Origin: Allodiplogaster sudhausi
Taxonomy: Eukaryota; Nematoda; Chromadorea; Rhabditida; Diplogasteridae
DNA: 64,000 nucleotides
NCBI GenBank assembly: GCA_945643635.1
Contig: CALZFC010000310.1
Location: 62,001 to 126,000, forward strand
Direction of reading: 5' to 3'
Positions within the stretch are counted from its first letter, which is position 1; each line of letters starts with the position of its first letter. Under the pieces are notes generated by a model. That model was given only the letters and a program-made list of their open reading frames with translations, did no database searches and was not told the DNA's origin. The position numbers were made by a program, and so were the translations under genes. Shown piece after piece: positions 1 through 23,102 of this stretch.

Positions 1-2044
1 GCGAATAGCGGCCATGCCTTGATCTACGGAATAGATGTAGCAGAGGACGTAGTCAGTTACAATCATTTTTGTGCCATTAAAGTGCGTCTGAGTAGTAGTA
101 ATCTATGTACATGAAAACAATTTATTTGGGTATTAATTGTAACTTTTTGTCAACCATTTACAAAAAGAGGGTGATCGTTAAACCTGGTTTGATTCCGTTA
201 TTGGTTATTACAATTATTCATTTGTGAATTCTTTCGGCGTAAAGTGATCGTCTGCGGTTTCTTGTTCGGAATCAACTTGGGGAAAGTATTGATTAGATTG
301 TTCGTAATAATGACAGCGATATCTGTTGCTTACAATAATCATAATAACTCAGTCTCCATTCGCTTAATTGTTTCGCTACTTTCGTATCTCTTAACCCACT
401 TAAGAAAGCCTCTCTGTAAGTGTCGAGGAAATTTTTTCGTCTGCCCCGTGAAATTTTTATTTTTATTTACTTTAAAAACCTTGCAACGGAACCATCTAGT
501 GTTCATTACGAAGTTTCTAAGTCGAAATATTCCATAATTTGGAAGGATTTTTTTTTGGAACGATTAATATTTCTCAATAATCTTTCATACAATTTTTTTT
601 TTCGAAAATTGTCATTTGGAACTTTCTTCGTGTGTAGTTTTGAATAAGGAATCGAACAACGAAAAGATTGTTGAGAAATATTAAGTATGACGTAAAATGA
701 CGACCTTCCAAAGTTGTGAATATTTGGACTTCTAGCTAAGAGTAATCCCCTTGATGCCCTCAGGCCATCGGCTACTGCCCGCAGTTCGATGCTCTGCTGC
801 CTGACTTGAGTGGACAAGCCAATCTGCAATTACTCGCTGCCATGCATGGGTTCAGGCAGCCGAAGAACAAGGTATTCCATTTCAGAATCTCCTATTTATT
901 TTACACGCTCTTTCGCCTGATGTTTATTCAGTTTACTGCATGCAATTAGATTAATATTGTTCCAGGCATTATCCCTTCTTCGTTGTGTCCTTATGGAGCA
1001 GCACGCAACAAAAGCATCAAAAAGATACAGGTTAAACAATTTTTAATGGATATTTTTTTACTTAACTATTTTAATTTCACCGGCTTTTAAATTTTTTTTC
1101 ATTGTGAAGTAATAGTATTTGCAATATGTATTTAGAGAATAATTTATTGGAGAGTGGATGGGTGTAATGAGTCTTTTCAGTGGAGGGCAGCGCCGTAAGA
1201 TCAACGTGGCCGTGGCTCTCCTCGCACAGAACCGACTCGTCATTCTCGACGAGCCAACGGCTGGCATCGATCCAAAGGTTTTATTATTCAATATTAAGTG
1301 AATACATGTCTAAAATTACCCTTGCAGGCTCGCCGCGAAATCTGGGAGTTGCTGTGCGGAGTGAGGGACTCGGGAGACACGGCACTTCTGCTGACTTCTC
1401 ATTCTATGGACGAGTGCGAGGCTCTCTGCTCACGCATTGCTGTTCTCTACAAGGGAAGACTACAGGCCATTGGGTCATCCCAGGCACTCAAGAGCAAGTC
1501 GGTTGGGGGGGGGGGCAGAGAGGGGATGAAGGGGCAGGGAGAGGGAGAAAGAGAGACGGAGAGGGCAGAGAGAGAAGGAATGGAAAGGAGAGAGACGGAG
1601 GGGGCAGAGAGAGGAGGAATGGGAGGGAGAGGGAGAGAGACGGAGGGGGCAGAGAGAGGAGGAGTGGGAGGGAGAGAGATGGAGGGGGCAGAGGGCACAT
1701 GTTCGATTTAAGAAAAGACTCCAGGCCATTGGGTTCTCAGCGAAGAAAACAGTGGAGAGAGTTTTCTCTCTCTCCATTGTTCTAAGCGTAAACGAAATGG
1801 GAGAACGGCCGAGGGAGAAAAATGAGATGGAACCTTGCAGATACGGCAACAGTTACCAGCTGACCCTCATCCTTCCCGAGAAGGACAAAACAACTGCAGC
1901 AATCGCAGTTGTCGCTCGCCACTTTCCGACCTCACTACTCAGATCTGGCGAAGGCACACTTACAATCAATTGGGAGGTCGGTTGGGGGGGGGGGGGGGGG
2001 TTGAACGTCCCTCAATTTCTTTTCACCTTTTATCTATCTGTCTT

Positions 2045-2088
<44 letters not shown>

Positions 2089-2316
2089 ATCTATCTCTCT
2101 CTGTTTCTGCCTCTCTTACCTCTCTGTTTCTCTATCCCTCTGCAGATCGCCCGACAACCCAGTGATTCGTGGTCCTCAGTTTTCCGCCGCTCCCAAAGAG
2201 TCTCCCAAGAAGTGGACGCCGTTGATTTCTTTATCACTCAGTCTTCGCTGGAGACTGTCTTCATGCGGCTAGCCAAACAAGACAACAGGACTTCGGAAGG
2301 GGAGGAACTGGAGTAA
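1..2316 (+). CDS. ABCA-family ABC transporter, C-terminal part (second nucleotide-binding domain)
   Basis: Membrane ABC transporter, probably lipid-moving. Only the last exons are in the window: 1-48, 764-871, 966-1030, 1181-1277, 1328-1497, 1841-1976, 2146-2316 (TAA stop). Phases agree at every join. The Q-loop stretch IGYCPQFDALL, the signature SGGQRRKINVAVAL, Walker B with LVILDEPTAGIDP and the H-loop TSHSMDECEALCSRIAVL are all visible. Together with the Asp after Pro-Thr-Ala-Gly-Ile they identify the second NBD of the ABCA subfamily. A short regulatory tail follows (YGNSYQLTLILPEKD ... SSLETVFMRLAKQ), as usual for ABCA proteins. About seven residues expected between exons 1-48 and 764-871 were not found, so a micro-exon may be missed. 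Walker A lies upstream of the window. Introns after 1497 and before 2146 carry GA- and CT-rich tracts. Subfamily is confident; the exact orthologue is not. Confidence 0.9.
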
Positions 2317-4173
2317 CAAGAAGGATTAATTGGGATGAGATCGGGCCTTTGTTTATTTCTGGATTCTTCAAACTATACGCCTATTAATGTTTTATTTGAT
2401 GGCTAGAGAATGGAATTCCTTAGCCAGGCAAGTAGAAATGCATTGGTTCATTTGCGTACTCCTTGCTCGACCTCTCGTAAGTCTCCTGACCAAAGCAAGT
2501 CATCCGGGTCCGCTTTCTTGCTTTATCTGCTGAATGGGTACTACTGCTTAAGACAACTTGTTGTATCATTCCTGTATATACACTCTCAGAATTCACTTTT
2601 CTTCTATTTCGTATTTTATATTATCATACATTCCTGCTAATACGTTCTTAATATTCTAGTTTGGTGCTTCAATTTCTTAATCTGCGCAGGCCGTCTTTAT
2701 AGTTTTCACAAAATTTGTTATATTTATTGCTAATAAAGCCAGGCAAGCTTGCACTGATAAGTTTTCGGTGGCAAAACGGATCGTCAAGTGGAATGATTGG
2801 TTTTATGGAAAGAAGCTTCAAACTGTGAAAAGCTTTAAATCCGGATCTGACCAAGGGTATACTAAAATCTTTGATCAAATGCGCTGTGCCAGGTCAGCGA
2901 TAACCTCTACACTCTCAAGAAAACTACTAAAACTTGAATCTTCTCTACTTAAAAGGTAAAGAACAATTACACTTTATTAAAAGGCGAAAATCCCTGATGT
3001 TGGTATTTGCGCCTGTTTTTAATGCTTAATTAACATTTAAAAAAATGTGTTTCAATATTAAGAATTCGTATGCAATATGGGCTGGCTACAGTAAGCCGAG
3101 GTTCCCCCTCTCTCTCTCTCTCTCTTTCTCTGCGAACTTTCGTGTGAAAGGGCGAGCCTAGATCAATCTTCCATATGAACACTTCTTCGCTCGCAGCAAT
3201 CTTCGGTATAGAATGCTCGTGGCCTCACACTTGTTCTTTACTATGTTAACGAAATGGTGCTAAAGTTGTTTTTTTTCTTTTGTACTACCTTCTTCCCATT
3301 AACGTTTTTCAGTTAACGTTTTTCAGTGATTTTCTGTAAGTTGTTTGATGTTGTGCAAGACTTGGTAATAAACATAGATAACAAGAAAAGATTACATTGT
3401 TTTGCGCTTGCCACATCGGTTTACATAATACATTTAGCATACAAATGATCTCCCGGAGCCGGAATTCACATTGATTTCATCCATTTAATTGACGTCAGTG
3501 ACAAGAGTAACACATACATACATGCACGAGTAATGAGATCGATGGCATATTCAGAGATTCCAACAACTTTGGAACAAGAAATGAGTGTAGAACGACGCTA
3601 TTAATATTTGGACTGTTAAAGGACGCGTGCCACAGAGTTCACATACCTTAGAATACGAAATATATATAATTGCTCTTTAACATGTAAAAGTAAATGTTCA
3701 CGGTAATTTGGATGGCAGGGTCCTTGGAATTCAATTTTCAGATATGGCTAGAATGGGTTGAGAATGACAGGGCATACTACAGCCATACAGCGAAGACAGC
3801 ATTATTATAGTACATCCTGGGAGCTGTGGACAGATAAGTCCATCTTATTAGACCCGTTATAATGGCAAAGACGAATGACAGGCGAAAAGAAAACGGAGAG
3901 CGATAAACAACTGATAAAGGAGAGAAAGAAGGAAATCACGGACTCTACGATGACGATAGAGCGAGCAGTTGTTCCGTGTAAGAATAAGGGCCAATGAAAT
4001 ATATACGACCAACTTCAATGAGGTCTAATGAACTGTACAATTATACAAAAATATCGGCGTCCAAACACCATTCAGTTACAATAAGCCAGAAAGGAAATTT
4101 CTTGACCAAATAAAGCTGCAATCTCTGAGGTACCGTAAACCATGTGCCATTGATTTTTCGCTTCGAGAGTCCT
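2317..4173. other. Convergent intergenic spacer, no gene seen
   Basis: This lies between the 3' ends of the ABCA gene (+) and the tyrosinase gene (-). It is AT-rich with short open frames only. None shows splice-flanked coding structure or a recognisable motif. A short CT run is at about 3107-3131. Both 3' UTRs presumably lie here. Confidence 0.5.
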
Positions 4174-14498
<10,325 letters not shown>

Positions 14499-14620
14499 TC
14501 TGGAAAGAGAGATCAACTGACAATGAGAGATACCGTTGATCGGCATATGCCAAAGACTAATTGATCACGATCAATGAAATATTGTTTACAACTAGTTCTC
14601 TTTGCAGATAATGGTAGTAC

Positions 14621-14828
14621 ACACAAGAAAAAATACCATTACGAATAGTAGTCTCGTCGATGGTAAATACCATCGCCACAAAACTTGGGGGTAAATACTT
14701 TAAAACTGAGCAACTTCAAACTATTGTTTCAGATCCACTGGTCAAATACCATAAAAATGCCGCTCCGCGTGAATTACACCTGCCGGAATGGTATTTCTGA
14801 GCTCGCGCTGGCAGCCCTCTCTCCCTCT

Positions 14829-14872
<44 letters not shown>

Positions 14873-15185
14873 GATCCAGAACATCGAACACGACTCACAA
14901 ACTAGCCAGTAAATCGGCTTTTGCAGCTTTTATTTTCCGTGATTAAAATGAGAATAAAAGCTGCAAAAGTTGAAAAACTGGCTAGCCTGATATGGAGAGT
15001 CATGTTGAAGCTGTCGTCGTCGTACCTGAAAGTTTGCTCACACCTGGACCCGAACCACCACCCTGCGCACCCAGCACCCAAGCCACTACCACCACACTAC
15101 CCGCACTAGCGATTCGTGTACTGCCGAAGTTATCGAGATGATATGGGCGGCGCCCATGGTTGCATTCTGACAGTTACCTATGTAG

Positions 15186-15231
<46 letters not shown>

Positions 15232-15772
15232 AATGGAGAGAGGGAAGGAAAGAAAGAGAGAAGAAGATAAAGAGAACAGAAGATAGAGAGAGTGAATTTC
15301 CTGCTTCTGCAAGCGGCTGCATACAGACAGCCAAGTTCATCAAATACCTTTCCTTCATCCTTCAAAAAGAGACTTACGATTACTTAAATACAACACATCA
15401 CAATGTATTCTGCAATGCTGTATTGTCTTTTATCATCATAGAGAATGCTTCTGTGTTCCTCGAAAGAGCATACTTTGTAAAGCTATGAAAGTCAGATATG
15501 CAACACATAACGTAAAACAACTATGACTACAAACAAGCATGGAAGCAAAACCGCATCTTGGCGCTAAAAAGGCGCAAGATGGAACTGCTCCAAGGAGTAC
15601 TTTCTGACTCACTTGAGGTTGGGCTCAGTTAATGGTATTATCCATTGCGGTTTTTACCATTGCAAAATACTAGTGCTTCCTAACTAAATTTCTGCGAACA
15701 TCCATTATTTTGAATGGTATTTACCCAAGTTGTATTGCGAATTCAGAAATCCAATGGTATTTTTTCTTGTGT
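14621..15772 (+). mobile_element. 1.15-kb terminal-inverted-repeat element, copy 1
   Basis: It starts ACACAAGAAAAAATACCATT and ends with the reverse complement. A perfect 7-bp duplication, GTAGTAC, flanks it at 14614-14620 and 15773-15779. The interior has several copies of AATGGTATTT or its complement near both ends, a GA/CT microsatellite near each end, and a 17-bp hairpin (CTTTTGCAGCTTTTATT) around 14924-14970. There is no transposase frame, so it is non-autonomous. The left end lies only about 120 bp upstream of the tyrosinase start codon. A near-identical copy lies inverted at 33273-34428. Confidence 0.85.
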
Positions 15773-15779
15773 GTAGTAC

Positions 15780-16494
15780 CTGAACTCTCGCTCTTTTCTC
15801 TTTTTCTTTCTCTTTCTCTCTCTCTTTCTCTTTTTCTTTCTCTTTCTCTTCCTCTTCCTCTTCTCTCTCTCTCTATCTCCCAAGAGACCATCTTGATTGT
15901 AAATTGGTCCGCACCTTCCTCGTTCAAAGTGCATGGGTTCTCGTGTGGGTTGGCGTTGGCAGGAGGAGCGAGATAAAGAGAGCGCAAGATAGAGAGCAAG
16001 AGACAGAAAGAGAGAGGAAGCGAGAGAATGAGAAGCAGATGGAGACATCTAGATGGAGAGTGAGAGGGAAGTAATAAGGACAGCGAGAAAGAATAAAAGT
16101 GTCGATACCTAAAATAGCATGCTCTCAAGGGCAACAACAAGAACATATTATCTCGACCGCTCTCGTGTCCACGCCAGGCAACATTTTTTTTACTTCAAGT
16201 ATTCCTTTGGCATTTTTTGCTCTTCCTCTTTCATATTCTCTCTCTTTGCTCTTTTCACTCTGTCTCTCTCTTTCTCTCTTTCTCTATCTCTCACTCTCCG
16301 TTTTCATGAACATTCTCAACGAACGCTGCTTCTTCAAATCTTGAGTTATCACACAGATTTCACCGAATGTTTTGCAGTGCACTATAATATTTTTTTAAGA
16401 AAGAAAAAGGAGATCAGAGAGGTTATAGCAAGAGAAAGAGGGAGAGAGAGAGAGAGAGAGAGAGTTGTCAGAAAAAGGAATTAAGAACCGATAG
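15780..16494. other. CT/GA-rich spacer
   Basis: Mostly pyrimidine-rich then purine-rich simple sequence. A GC-richer block at 15885-15965 and another at 16115-16180 could be exons. Neither gives a convincing frame with splice sites, so no gene is called. Confidence 0.35.
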
Positions 16495-17349
16495 AGCGAA
16501 AGGAAGAGTGACCAAGCAAAGGATGCTGAAAAGGACGTGCGTAAGTTGTTGGTTGAAGAAATGGATCCCGTGGAGGTCAAGAATTGCAGGGGCGAGAGCG
16601 AAAGATGGTTTGAGCGGCCATTCTTGAGCACGGGAAACATCGAATGTAAGCAAGGAAACTGAGAGAAGAAGAGAGTATGTGTGAGAGATAACAGTTAAAG
16701 TGAGTACGAGAGAAAGAGGAAGAAGAAGAAAGAGGGGAAAGAGAAAGCGAGAGATAGAGAGAGAGGGAGAGAGTCTGCAGAGGCTATTTAGTAACAACAA
16801 AGTGCAGATGCTAACTCCATGAAGAATGAAATGTTTGTATGTTTAAAGAATCAGGCTAAAGATATAAGGACGCTGCAAATTGAATATTGTTATAACTATA
16901 CATCTTCCCGATAGATTAGTATTCTCCAAAGAATTCTTCTCACCTTACAAGAGGTTCAATCCTTCCTCTCTCAAGCAAGACATTTCAGGCATTCTTGCCA
17001 GTAGATGGTAAGTGAGTAAAAGTTTTCTCGCTCTCTTTCTCTCTCGATAGCTCTCTCACATCTCGAACGTTCTCTCTCTCTCTCTCAATCTCTTTCTTTC
17101 TTTCTTTCTTTCTTGCTTTCACGCTCGCTCTCGTTCTCTCTCTCGTTGATTATTTATCTTCTTCACTCCAATTTTTCACTCATCTCTCTAGAAGATGCTC
17201 TACAGGTGAATGCAAAACAAAACCTGGTCAGCCCCATCTTTTCGTTCTCTACTCTTGCGATTAGTCATATTTTTTGGCTCTTTGTCTCCGTCTCGATTTC
17301 TTACTTTTTTCTTCTTCCTACTTATACTTTCACCCTCTCCGAAGTCTCA

Positions 17350-17397
<48 letters not shown>

Positions 17398-18423
17398 GCC
17401 CTATCTCCCTGTCTCTCTCGCTCTCCCGCAGGTGAGGGAATTCATGGCGCTGGAGGAGACGATACTTGGGCAGGGAGGGTGCGGCGTGGCTAAGTCATTC
17501 AGTTCTAATGTAACGAAAACTGTATATTGCGAGTATGGCTGGCAGTTTTGTTGCTTGGAGGAAACTGAAGAGGAAAAGAAGGAGAGACAGGGAGGAGAAG
17601 AGAGTGGAGAGAAAGGAGAGGAAGAGAGAGAGAGAAGAAGAAGACACCAGATGTCTTCGTTAAACAGTCAGCTTCAGCGACTCCAACAACTCTAACCTCC
17701 AGCCGATCTGATGACGACTACGGAAGAACCGCTTACTGTGATGACACGACTGAAAAGTTTGCAACTGATGAAAGGGAGATGAAGCTGACAATGAGCTGAG
17801 AGGGAATACGAGAGAAGTGAAGTAGGGAAAAGGAGAGAGTGAGATCGAGAAAGCGAGAAGGAAGAGAGGACGAGAGAGATGGAGATAGGGATATTCAGGA
17901 ATAAAGCCAATGACCCTTCACCCACCGATGGATAAATTGAAATTGAGGGCGCTCAAGCAAAAATTAAGAAAAAGCGGAATTAATACTTGTAACCAAGAAG
18001 AGTGTAGTCCACATTGGTGACTAAAATCAGCATGAGAGACACATTTTATTAGAGAGAAAGGCAGAGCAAGAGAGAAAGAGAGCGAGAAAAAAAGAAAGGG
18101 AGAGAGAGAGAGAGAGAGAGAGTGGAGAAGCGAGCGTGAAAGGAAAATTATGTGGACAGATGTTGTGCTGTAGTGATATTAGGCAGACAGTGACTTGAAC
18201 ATAAAATGAAAGCGCTTAGTGTTGAATGAGAGTCTGACCGAGATCCGGAAAGCGAAATTTGGTCAGGCTTCGGATCACTGTATGTCTACATACAAACATC
18301 TTGCTTATGGTTAATCCCCCCATCAATCTATTCTCGCCACGCCTTTCAAAACCATCTCGGTCACTTTCTACGCGGTGGGATCAGTGACGGCTGGGTGGCG
18401 ATGGGGAATGCGCCAGCATGTTC

Positions 18424-18478
<55 letters not shown>

Positions 18479-20289
18479 AAGAGAGAAAGAGAGAGAGACA
18501 GAGAGAGAGGGAGAGGGAGAGAGAGAGAGAGCGAGAGGGAGGGGGAGGGAGAGAAAGGGAGAGTTGAAAACATATTTTATCTAGAAATGGTTTAGAAGTA
18601 GCTGTCGTGTCACAGAAAACTTTTATTTCATATATCAAATGTAATAATAGAAAATGCAAGGAAAAGGCATAAAAAGGTGAACAAAGAATTGGACTATCTG
18701 AATAGAATGAAATTTATCTCGTTCTCTCTCCCTCTCTTTCTCTCTCTCTCTTTCTAAGTTCTAAAAGAGTCTAAAAGAGTATGAGCTGCCCCTCGGCTGA
18801 GCTGAAGGGAGTGAGCAGATGCTGGCTGCCGATCTCTCGTTGGGCGGAGCGCATTCTGGCTTTTATACTCCGCGCAGCAACCCGAACGTCCGACGTGGGT
18901 CTCGAATGAAAATGCCTGGCATATCTCTCTTTCTCTCTCTCTCTCTCTCAGCTCTCATTCTGCCTCTCTTCATTTCTCTCTCCACCTCCTCCGTTTTCGT
19001 TCTTCTGGCCGTCATCTACTTCCCTAACACAACTTGTGATGATGAATAAGCGAGAGGGAAAGACATAGAGAGAGAGAGGGAGAGAGTTGAGAGAGAGAAA
19101 GAAATAGCATGTTAAGGGTGGTAAGAATTGAGAGAGTAGGCGGAGAAGACGGAAAGGTTGAAAGTTGCCCCGAGGAATGTGGCGGTCATTTGTAGGTGAG
19201 GTCATTGAAATGCTTGGTGTTGAGAGATGGACGGAGAGAGGAGAGGAGACCGAAGGGAGTGAAAGAGAGAAAGAGAGAAGGAGGAAGAGAGAAAGAGAGA
19301 AGGAGGAAGAGAGAGAGAGAGAGAAGGAGGGAGAGAGAGAGATATATAGAAAACAGAAGGGAGAGAATATGTGTGTGAGAGAGGTTTTAGAACCCTTGGG
19401 GTTGTGAGAGGGAAAGAGCGTTCCCGTTGGCACAAGCCATTTGTGCTCTTTCGACCTGTTTTGAGCAGAAGAAATATGCAAGAGTATGTGCATGTGTATT
19501 TTATATGCATACTACATATAAATTCCTTATGATATGAATGAAGGAGAGAGAGGGGACAGAAAAAGAGAAAGAGAGAGAGAGAAAGAGAGGGAGAGAGAGA
19601 AAGAGAGGGAGAGAGAGATGGAGAAAGAGAAAGAGGGAGAAAGAGAGAGAAAGAGACGGAGATAGAGAGATTGAGAAAGAGAAAGACAGAGAGAGAGAGA
19701 AGGGGGAGGGAGAAAGAGAAAGAGAGAGAGAGTGCGATAGAGAAAAGAGAGAGAGAGAGAGAGAGAGATCGAGAGAGAGATCGAATTGATTGATTGATTG
19801 AGAGCCAATGAAAGAGAGAGAGAGAGAGAGGAGACAAAGTGAGAGACAGAGGTGAAGAGAGAAAAAAAACAGTATTGAACTGGAGATCAAAGGACACAGA
19901 ATGGGTAAATAATGCATGCATTCCTTTTTTGATGTACTTGGTGTTAAATGGTTTGATTCGTTTTTCTCAATCTCTCTCTCTCTCTCTTCTCTCTTTCTCT
20001 CTTCTCTCTCTCTCTCTCATAGTTCCCTTATTTTCTCTGCATGAGTTCAGCGAGGGAGCTCAAGAGTTTTGCAAGCACAAAAAACCATACGAAAAACTAT
20101 TTTTCATATGTTCAAGACCATGTTTCACGAATTTGAAGAACTTCAAGCTAATTGAAATGCAAACCATTTGTTGACCAAGATCATTTCTCCTGGTCTCTCT
20201 CTCTCTCTCTCTCAACTCTTATGCTCTCATTGTCTTTCTCACTACCGTCTCTCAATGTTACTCTCTCTCTCTCCCCCCCAAATCACCTT

Positions 20290-20324
<35 letters not shown>

Positions 20325-20560
20325 CACCTATCGCTCTTGGCTTTCTCGAGAAGTGGGAAGAGTATTTCATGTGCTGGGGCAGTTGCAAATTGTGGGTGCC
20401 CGGTTACTAGTTTCTCGATTTGGGAGGAAAGAGAGAGGGAGAGATAGGGAAGAGGAGGAGAGGAGAGGAATAGAAATGACCGCGAAGTAAAAACTTATAG
20501 CTACTCGAACGTCTGGTTGCGAGCTCCTCTCGCTGTGACCTCTCTCTCTCTCTCTCTTTT

Positions 20561-20605
<45 letters not shown>

Positions 20606-20703
20606 TCGCTGAACTCTTCTGAATTGCAGGACGTCTCCGCCTGTCTGATGAATCTCGTCCCATGCAATTCCTCTACTTATCTTCTGGCAATGCCAAGAAG
20701 TAG
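16495..20703 (+). CDS. Unassigned multi-exon candidate gene (several exons, ends at TAG 20703)
   Basis: I do not recognise this protein. Likely exons: 16495-16645 (reads SERKSDQAKDAEKDVRKLL, then GESERWFERPFLSTGNI), 16920 to about 17000 (FSKEFFSPYKRFNPSSLKQD), about 17191 (DALQV), 17433 onward (VREFMALEETILGQGG), a possible exon from 17652 (DVFVKQSASATPTTLTSSRS), 20324-20402 (SPIALGFLEKWEEYFMCWGS) and 20630-20703 (RLRLSDESRPMQFLYLSSGN, stop). The joins 16645/16920 and 20402/20630 keep phase. The joins between 17000 and 17433 are ambiguous, and what lies between 17.8 and 20.3 kb is unclear because of GA/CT repeats. It may be one gene or two. The fragments look soluble and helical. Confidence 0.35.
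19540..19830. repeat. GA-rich imperfect microsatellite
   Basis: About 290 bp of almost pure A/G on the plus strand, built of GAGAGA, GAAAGA and GGGAGA, ending in a short TTGA run. The open frames across it on both strands (Arg-Glu-Lys or Ser-Leu-Phe) are by-products of the repeat. Confidence 0.9.
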
Positions 20704-21394
20704 CTGAGCCGTTCAAGCACACGAAACTGTCACCAAAACTGCCGCCCTCCACTCTTCCCACCTCTCTTATTCCTCTTAAGGGTGTTCACTCGCTCGGCCC
20801 TTGGCATTTGAAAAAGTATAAGAGAGTAATAGAGAGAGAAGAAGAGAGACAAAGAGTGGGAAAGAGAGAGAAGGAGATAAAGAGAGAGGAGAGAAAGCAA
20901 GAAGGAGAGAGATAGAGAGAGAAGGAGAGAGAGCGAGAAGGAGAGAGATAGATATAGAAATAGCAAAAGTAGAAAGTGCGTAATGGTTATATATAGTGCA
21001 AGCGATTAGCAACACGCTACAAACTATTCACTGCTTGCCAGTCCTTTGATCTGCGAAGACGGGAATATAATACAAAAAAAATTTACGATTAAATTACATT
21101 AAAAACGGGCAATTAAATTGAGCAAATTTCTTAATTTTTAAATCTATGTAGTTACCAGGATTATTTACATCGGATGCTATGGTTGTTGACCAGTCTGTCA
21201 GACTTAGGTTGATATGGAAAATATAGTTACAAGTCAACTCAAATGCACCGAAATTGCAAGTATCCAACATTCTTGACTTCTTTTTTTCTTACGAATTCTA
21301 ACAATATAAAAAGTATTATTTACACCGGTAACAGTTAATCACGGTCGGTCGGTCCTTCTTCCTTCTCTCGTTTACTCACTCTCCTAACTCGTGC

Positions 21395-21519
21395 TTCTCT
21401 AGTTCTCGCTCTCTCTCTCTCTCTCCCTCGTTCTTTCTCTTTATCTCTCTCTCGGTCTCTCTCCACCTCTCCTCTCTCTCTCTCGTTCTTTCTCTTTATC
21501 TCTCTCTCGGTCTCTCTCC

Positions 21520-21561
<42 letters not shown>

Positions 21562-21593
21562 CTTTCTCTTTATCTCTCTCTCGGTCTCTCTCC

Positions 21594-21635
<42 letters not shown>

Positions 21636-21667
21636 CTTTCTCTTTATCTCTCTCTCGGTCTCTCTCC

Positions 21668-21705
<38 letters not shown>

Positions 21706-21737
21706 CTTTCTCTTTATCTCTCTCTCGGTCTCTCTCC

Positions 21738-21773
<36 letters not shown>

Positions 21774-21871
21774 CTTTCTCTTTATCTCTCTCTCGGTCTC
21801 TCTCCACCTCTCTCTCTCTCTCTCTCTCTCTCTCGTTCTTTCTCTTTATCTCTCTCTCTCGGTCTCTCTCC

Positions 21872-21915
<44 letters not shown>
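21395..21915. repeat. CT-rich higher-order minisatellite, about seven units
   Basis: A conserved core beginning TCGTTCTTTCTCTTTATC and ending CGGTCTCTCTCCACC recurs about seven times. A (CT)n spacer of variable length separates the copies, giving a period of roughly 55-75 bp. The array ends about 25 bp before a plausible splice acceptor at 21940. All frames across it are repeat artefacts. Confidence 0.9.
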
Positions 21916-21916
<1 letters not shown>

Positions 21917-21940
21917 CCTGTCGCCGCCCGATTCTCCCAG

Positions 21941-22184
21941 TGCCTTGTGTGGAATCTGCTTGAATCACTCTGGTGTCACGATTCGGGTCGATTCGTTAGT
22001 TCTCGGTCAAATCATTGATTTCTCTTAAATCATTGATTTAAAAACACTAAAATAATGTTTTTTTTTAAGTCAGGTAAATATACTTACATTAGCCGTATTT
22101 CTGCTCGCAGAAGTGCACAAGAACTGTCTACGCTGCTGGGTGGGACTGCCGTCAGAAGAGGCAGCGCGCAGCACACTGGAATAT
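21941..22184 (+). CDS. Two candidate exons of an unrecognised gene
   Basis: The first block, 21941-21986, follows the acceptor CGATTCTCCCAG. It encodes CLVWNLLESLWCHDS and ends at a GT donor. The second, 22111-22184, follows CTGCTCGCAG and encodes VHKNCLRCWVGLPSEEAARS in a phase that agrees with the first. A GTAGTG donor follows. No further exon could be joined with confidence and the family is unknown. They could belong to the small genes at 23.1-23.7 kb or to a separate locus. Confidence 0.3.
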
Positions 22185-22319
22185 GTAGTGGAAGACCGTT
22201 CAGTCTATCTCATTATGAGAAAAAATTTTAAAACTCGATATATTTCTATCAGGAATATTATTCAAATTTCCCGATATTTTTAAGAAGAATTGGCGGCGTT
22301 TCACTTTGGTCGCCGGGTC

Positions 22320-22378
22320 CTGTATCTCGGCCCCTAGGGCTCTGTACGACCTAGAGAGCCCTAGGGGCCGAGATACAG
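22320..22378. repeat. Perfect 24-bp inverted repeat with an 11-base loop
   Basis: The arms at 22320-22343 and 22355-22378 are exact reverse complements. Each contains the palindrome-like core GGCCCCTAGGGC. The GC-rich stem stands out from AT-rich surroundings. No known element ends or tRNA features are seen. Confidence 0.85.
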
Positions 22379-23102
22379 ACCCCCCTCTAAATTTCAAGTT
22401 GTGTCTCAAGCTTGGCTTAGTGCCCATTCGCCGTTGCAGTTAATTCTTTTTGCGATGCCAAAAAAAAAGAAATCATCTGCCGTGCTATTAATCTAGGAAG
22501 AAAACTGAAATCAGAGCTGAGTGGAATATGAACGATCATAAATAAAAAGATCATGCAGGTTATGCACCGGTTTACTATGGAAAAAGGCTGAGTTCAGTCA
22601 CATTTACTCTTATCCAATGCGTATCGTGGCGTATGTTTCAAACTGCTATGACCATGAAAGGTCGCTAAAGTTTATATCTCTGACACGAGAGAGTGAGTAA
22701 AAGTGAGAGAAGAAAACATTCTAAAAAATTTCTACTCACTTTTGCCCTCTCAGTTTTGCACACTATTTCCGCATTTTTAAATGTGACACAACTCTCAACC
22801 AAGAACAAGTGGAATTTGAAACAAGCTCGGCCTAGTAAAATTTTTTGAAGGCAACTCAACTTCTTTAGCTTCGACAACTTGTCGCTTTTAAGTATAATTC
22901 TTTATTTGTGCGTGCTAATTTTATAAATTTTGCTATTTCAGTGCGTGTTCTAGACCCAAACTCCGTTGAATAAAGAGAACCAATTTATGTTTATTTGAAT
23001 GTAATGTTGGAGAGAGGTATTCCTGCAGAGATGATATCAAGCCGGCGCCTTCAGCGGCCGCCTCGGCTGCGTCTGCTGTAAAGGATGCGCCTGCTGGTTT
23101 AG

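Noticed and set aside
16526..16640. Minus-strand frame FALAPAILDLHGIHFFNQQL as an exon
   Set aside because: The plus frame has a GTAAGC donor and joins in phase to the next block, so it is preferred, though only weakly.
19202..19921. 239-residue Ser/Leu/Phe-rich open frame on the minus strand
   Set aside because: It is a translation of a GA/CT microsatellite with no start context, domain or splice support.
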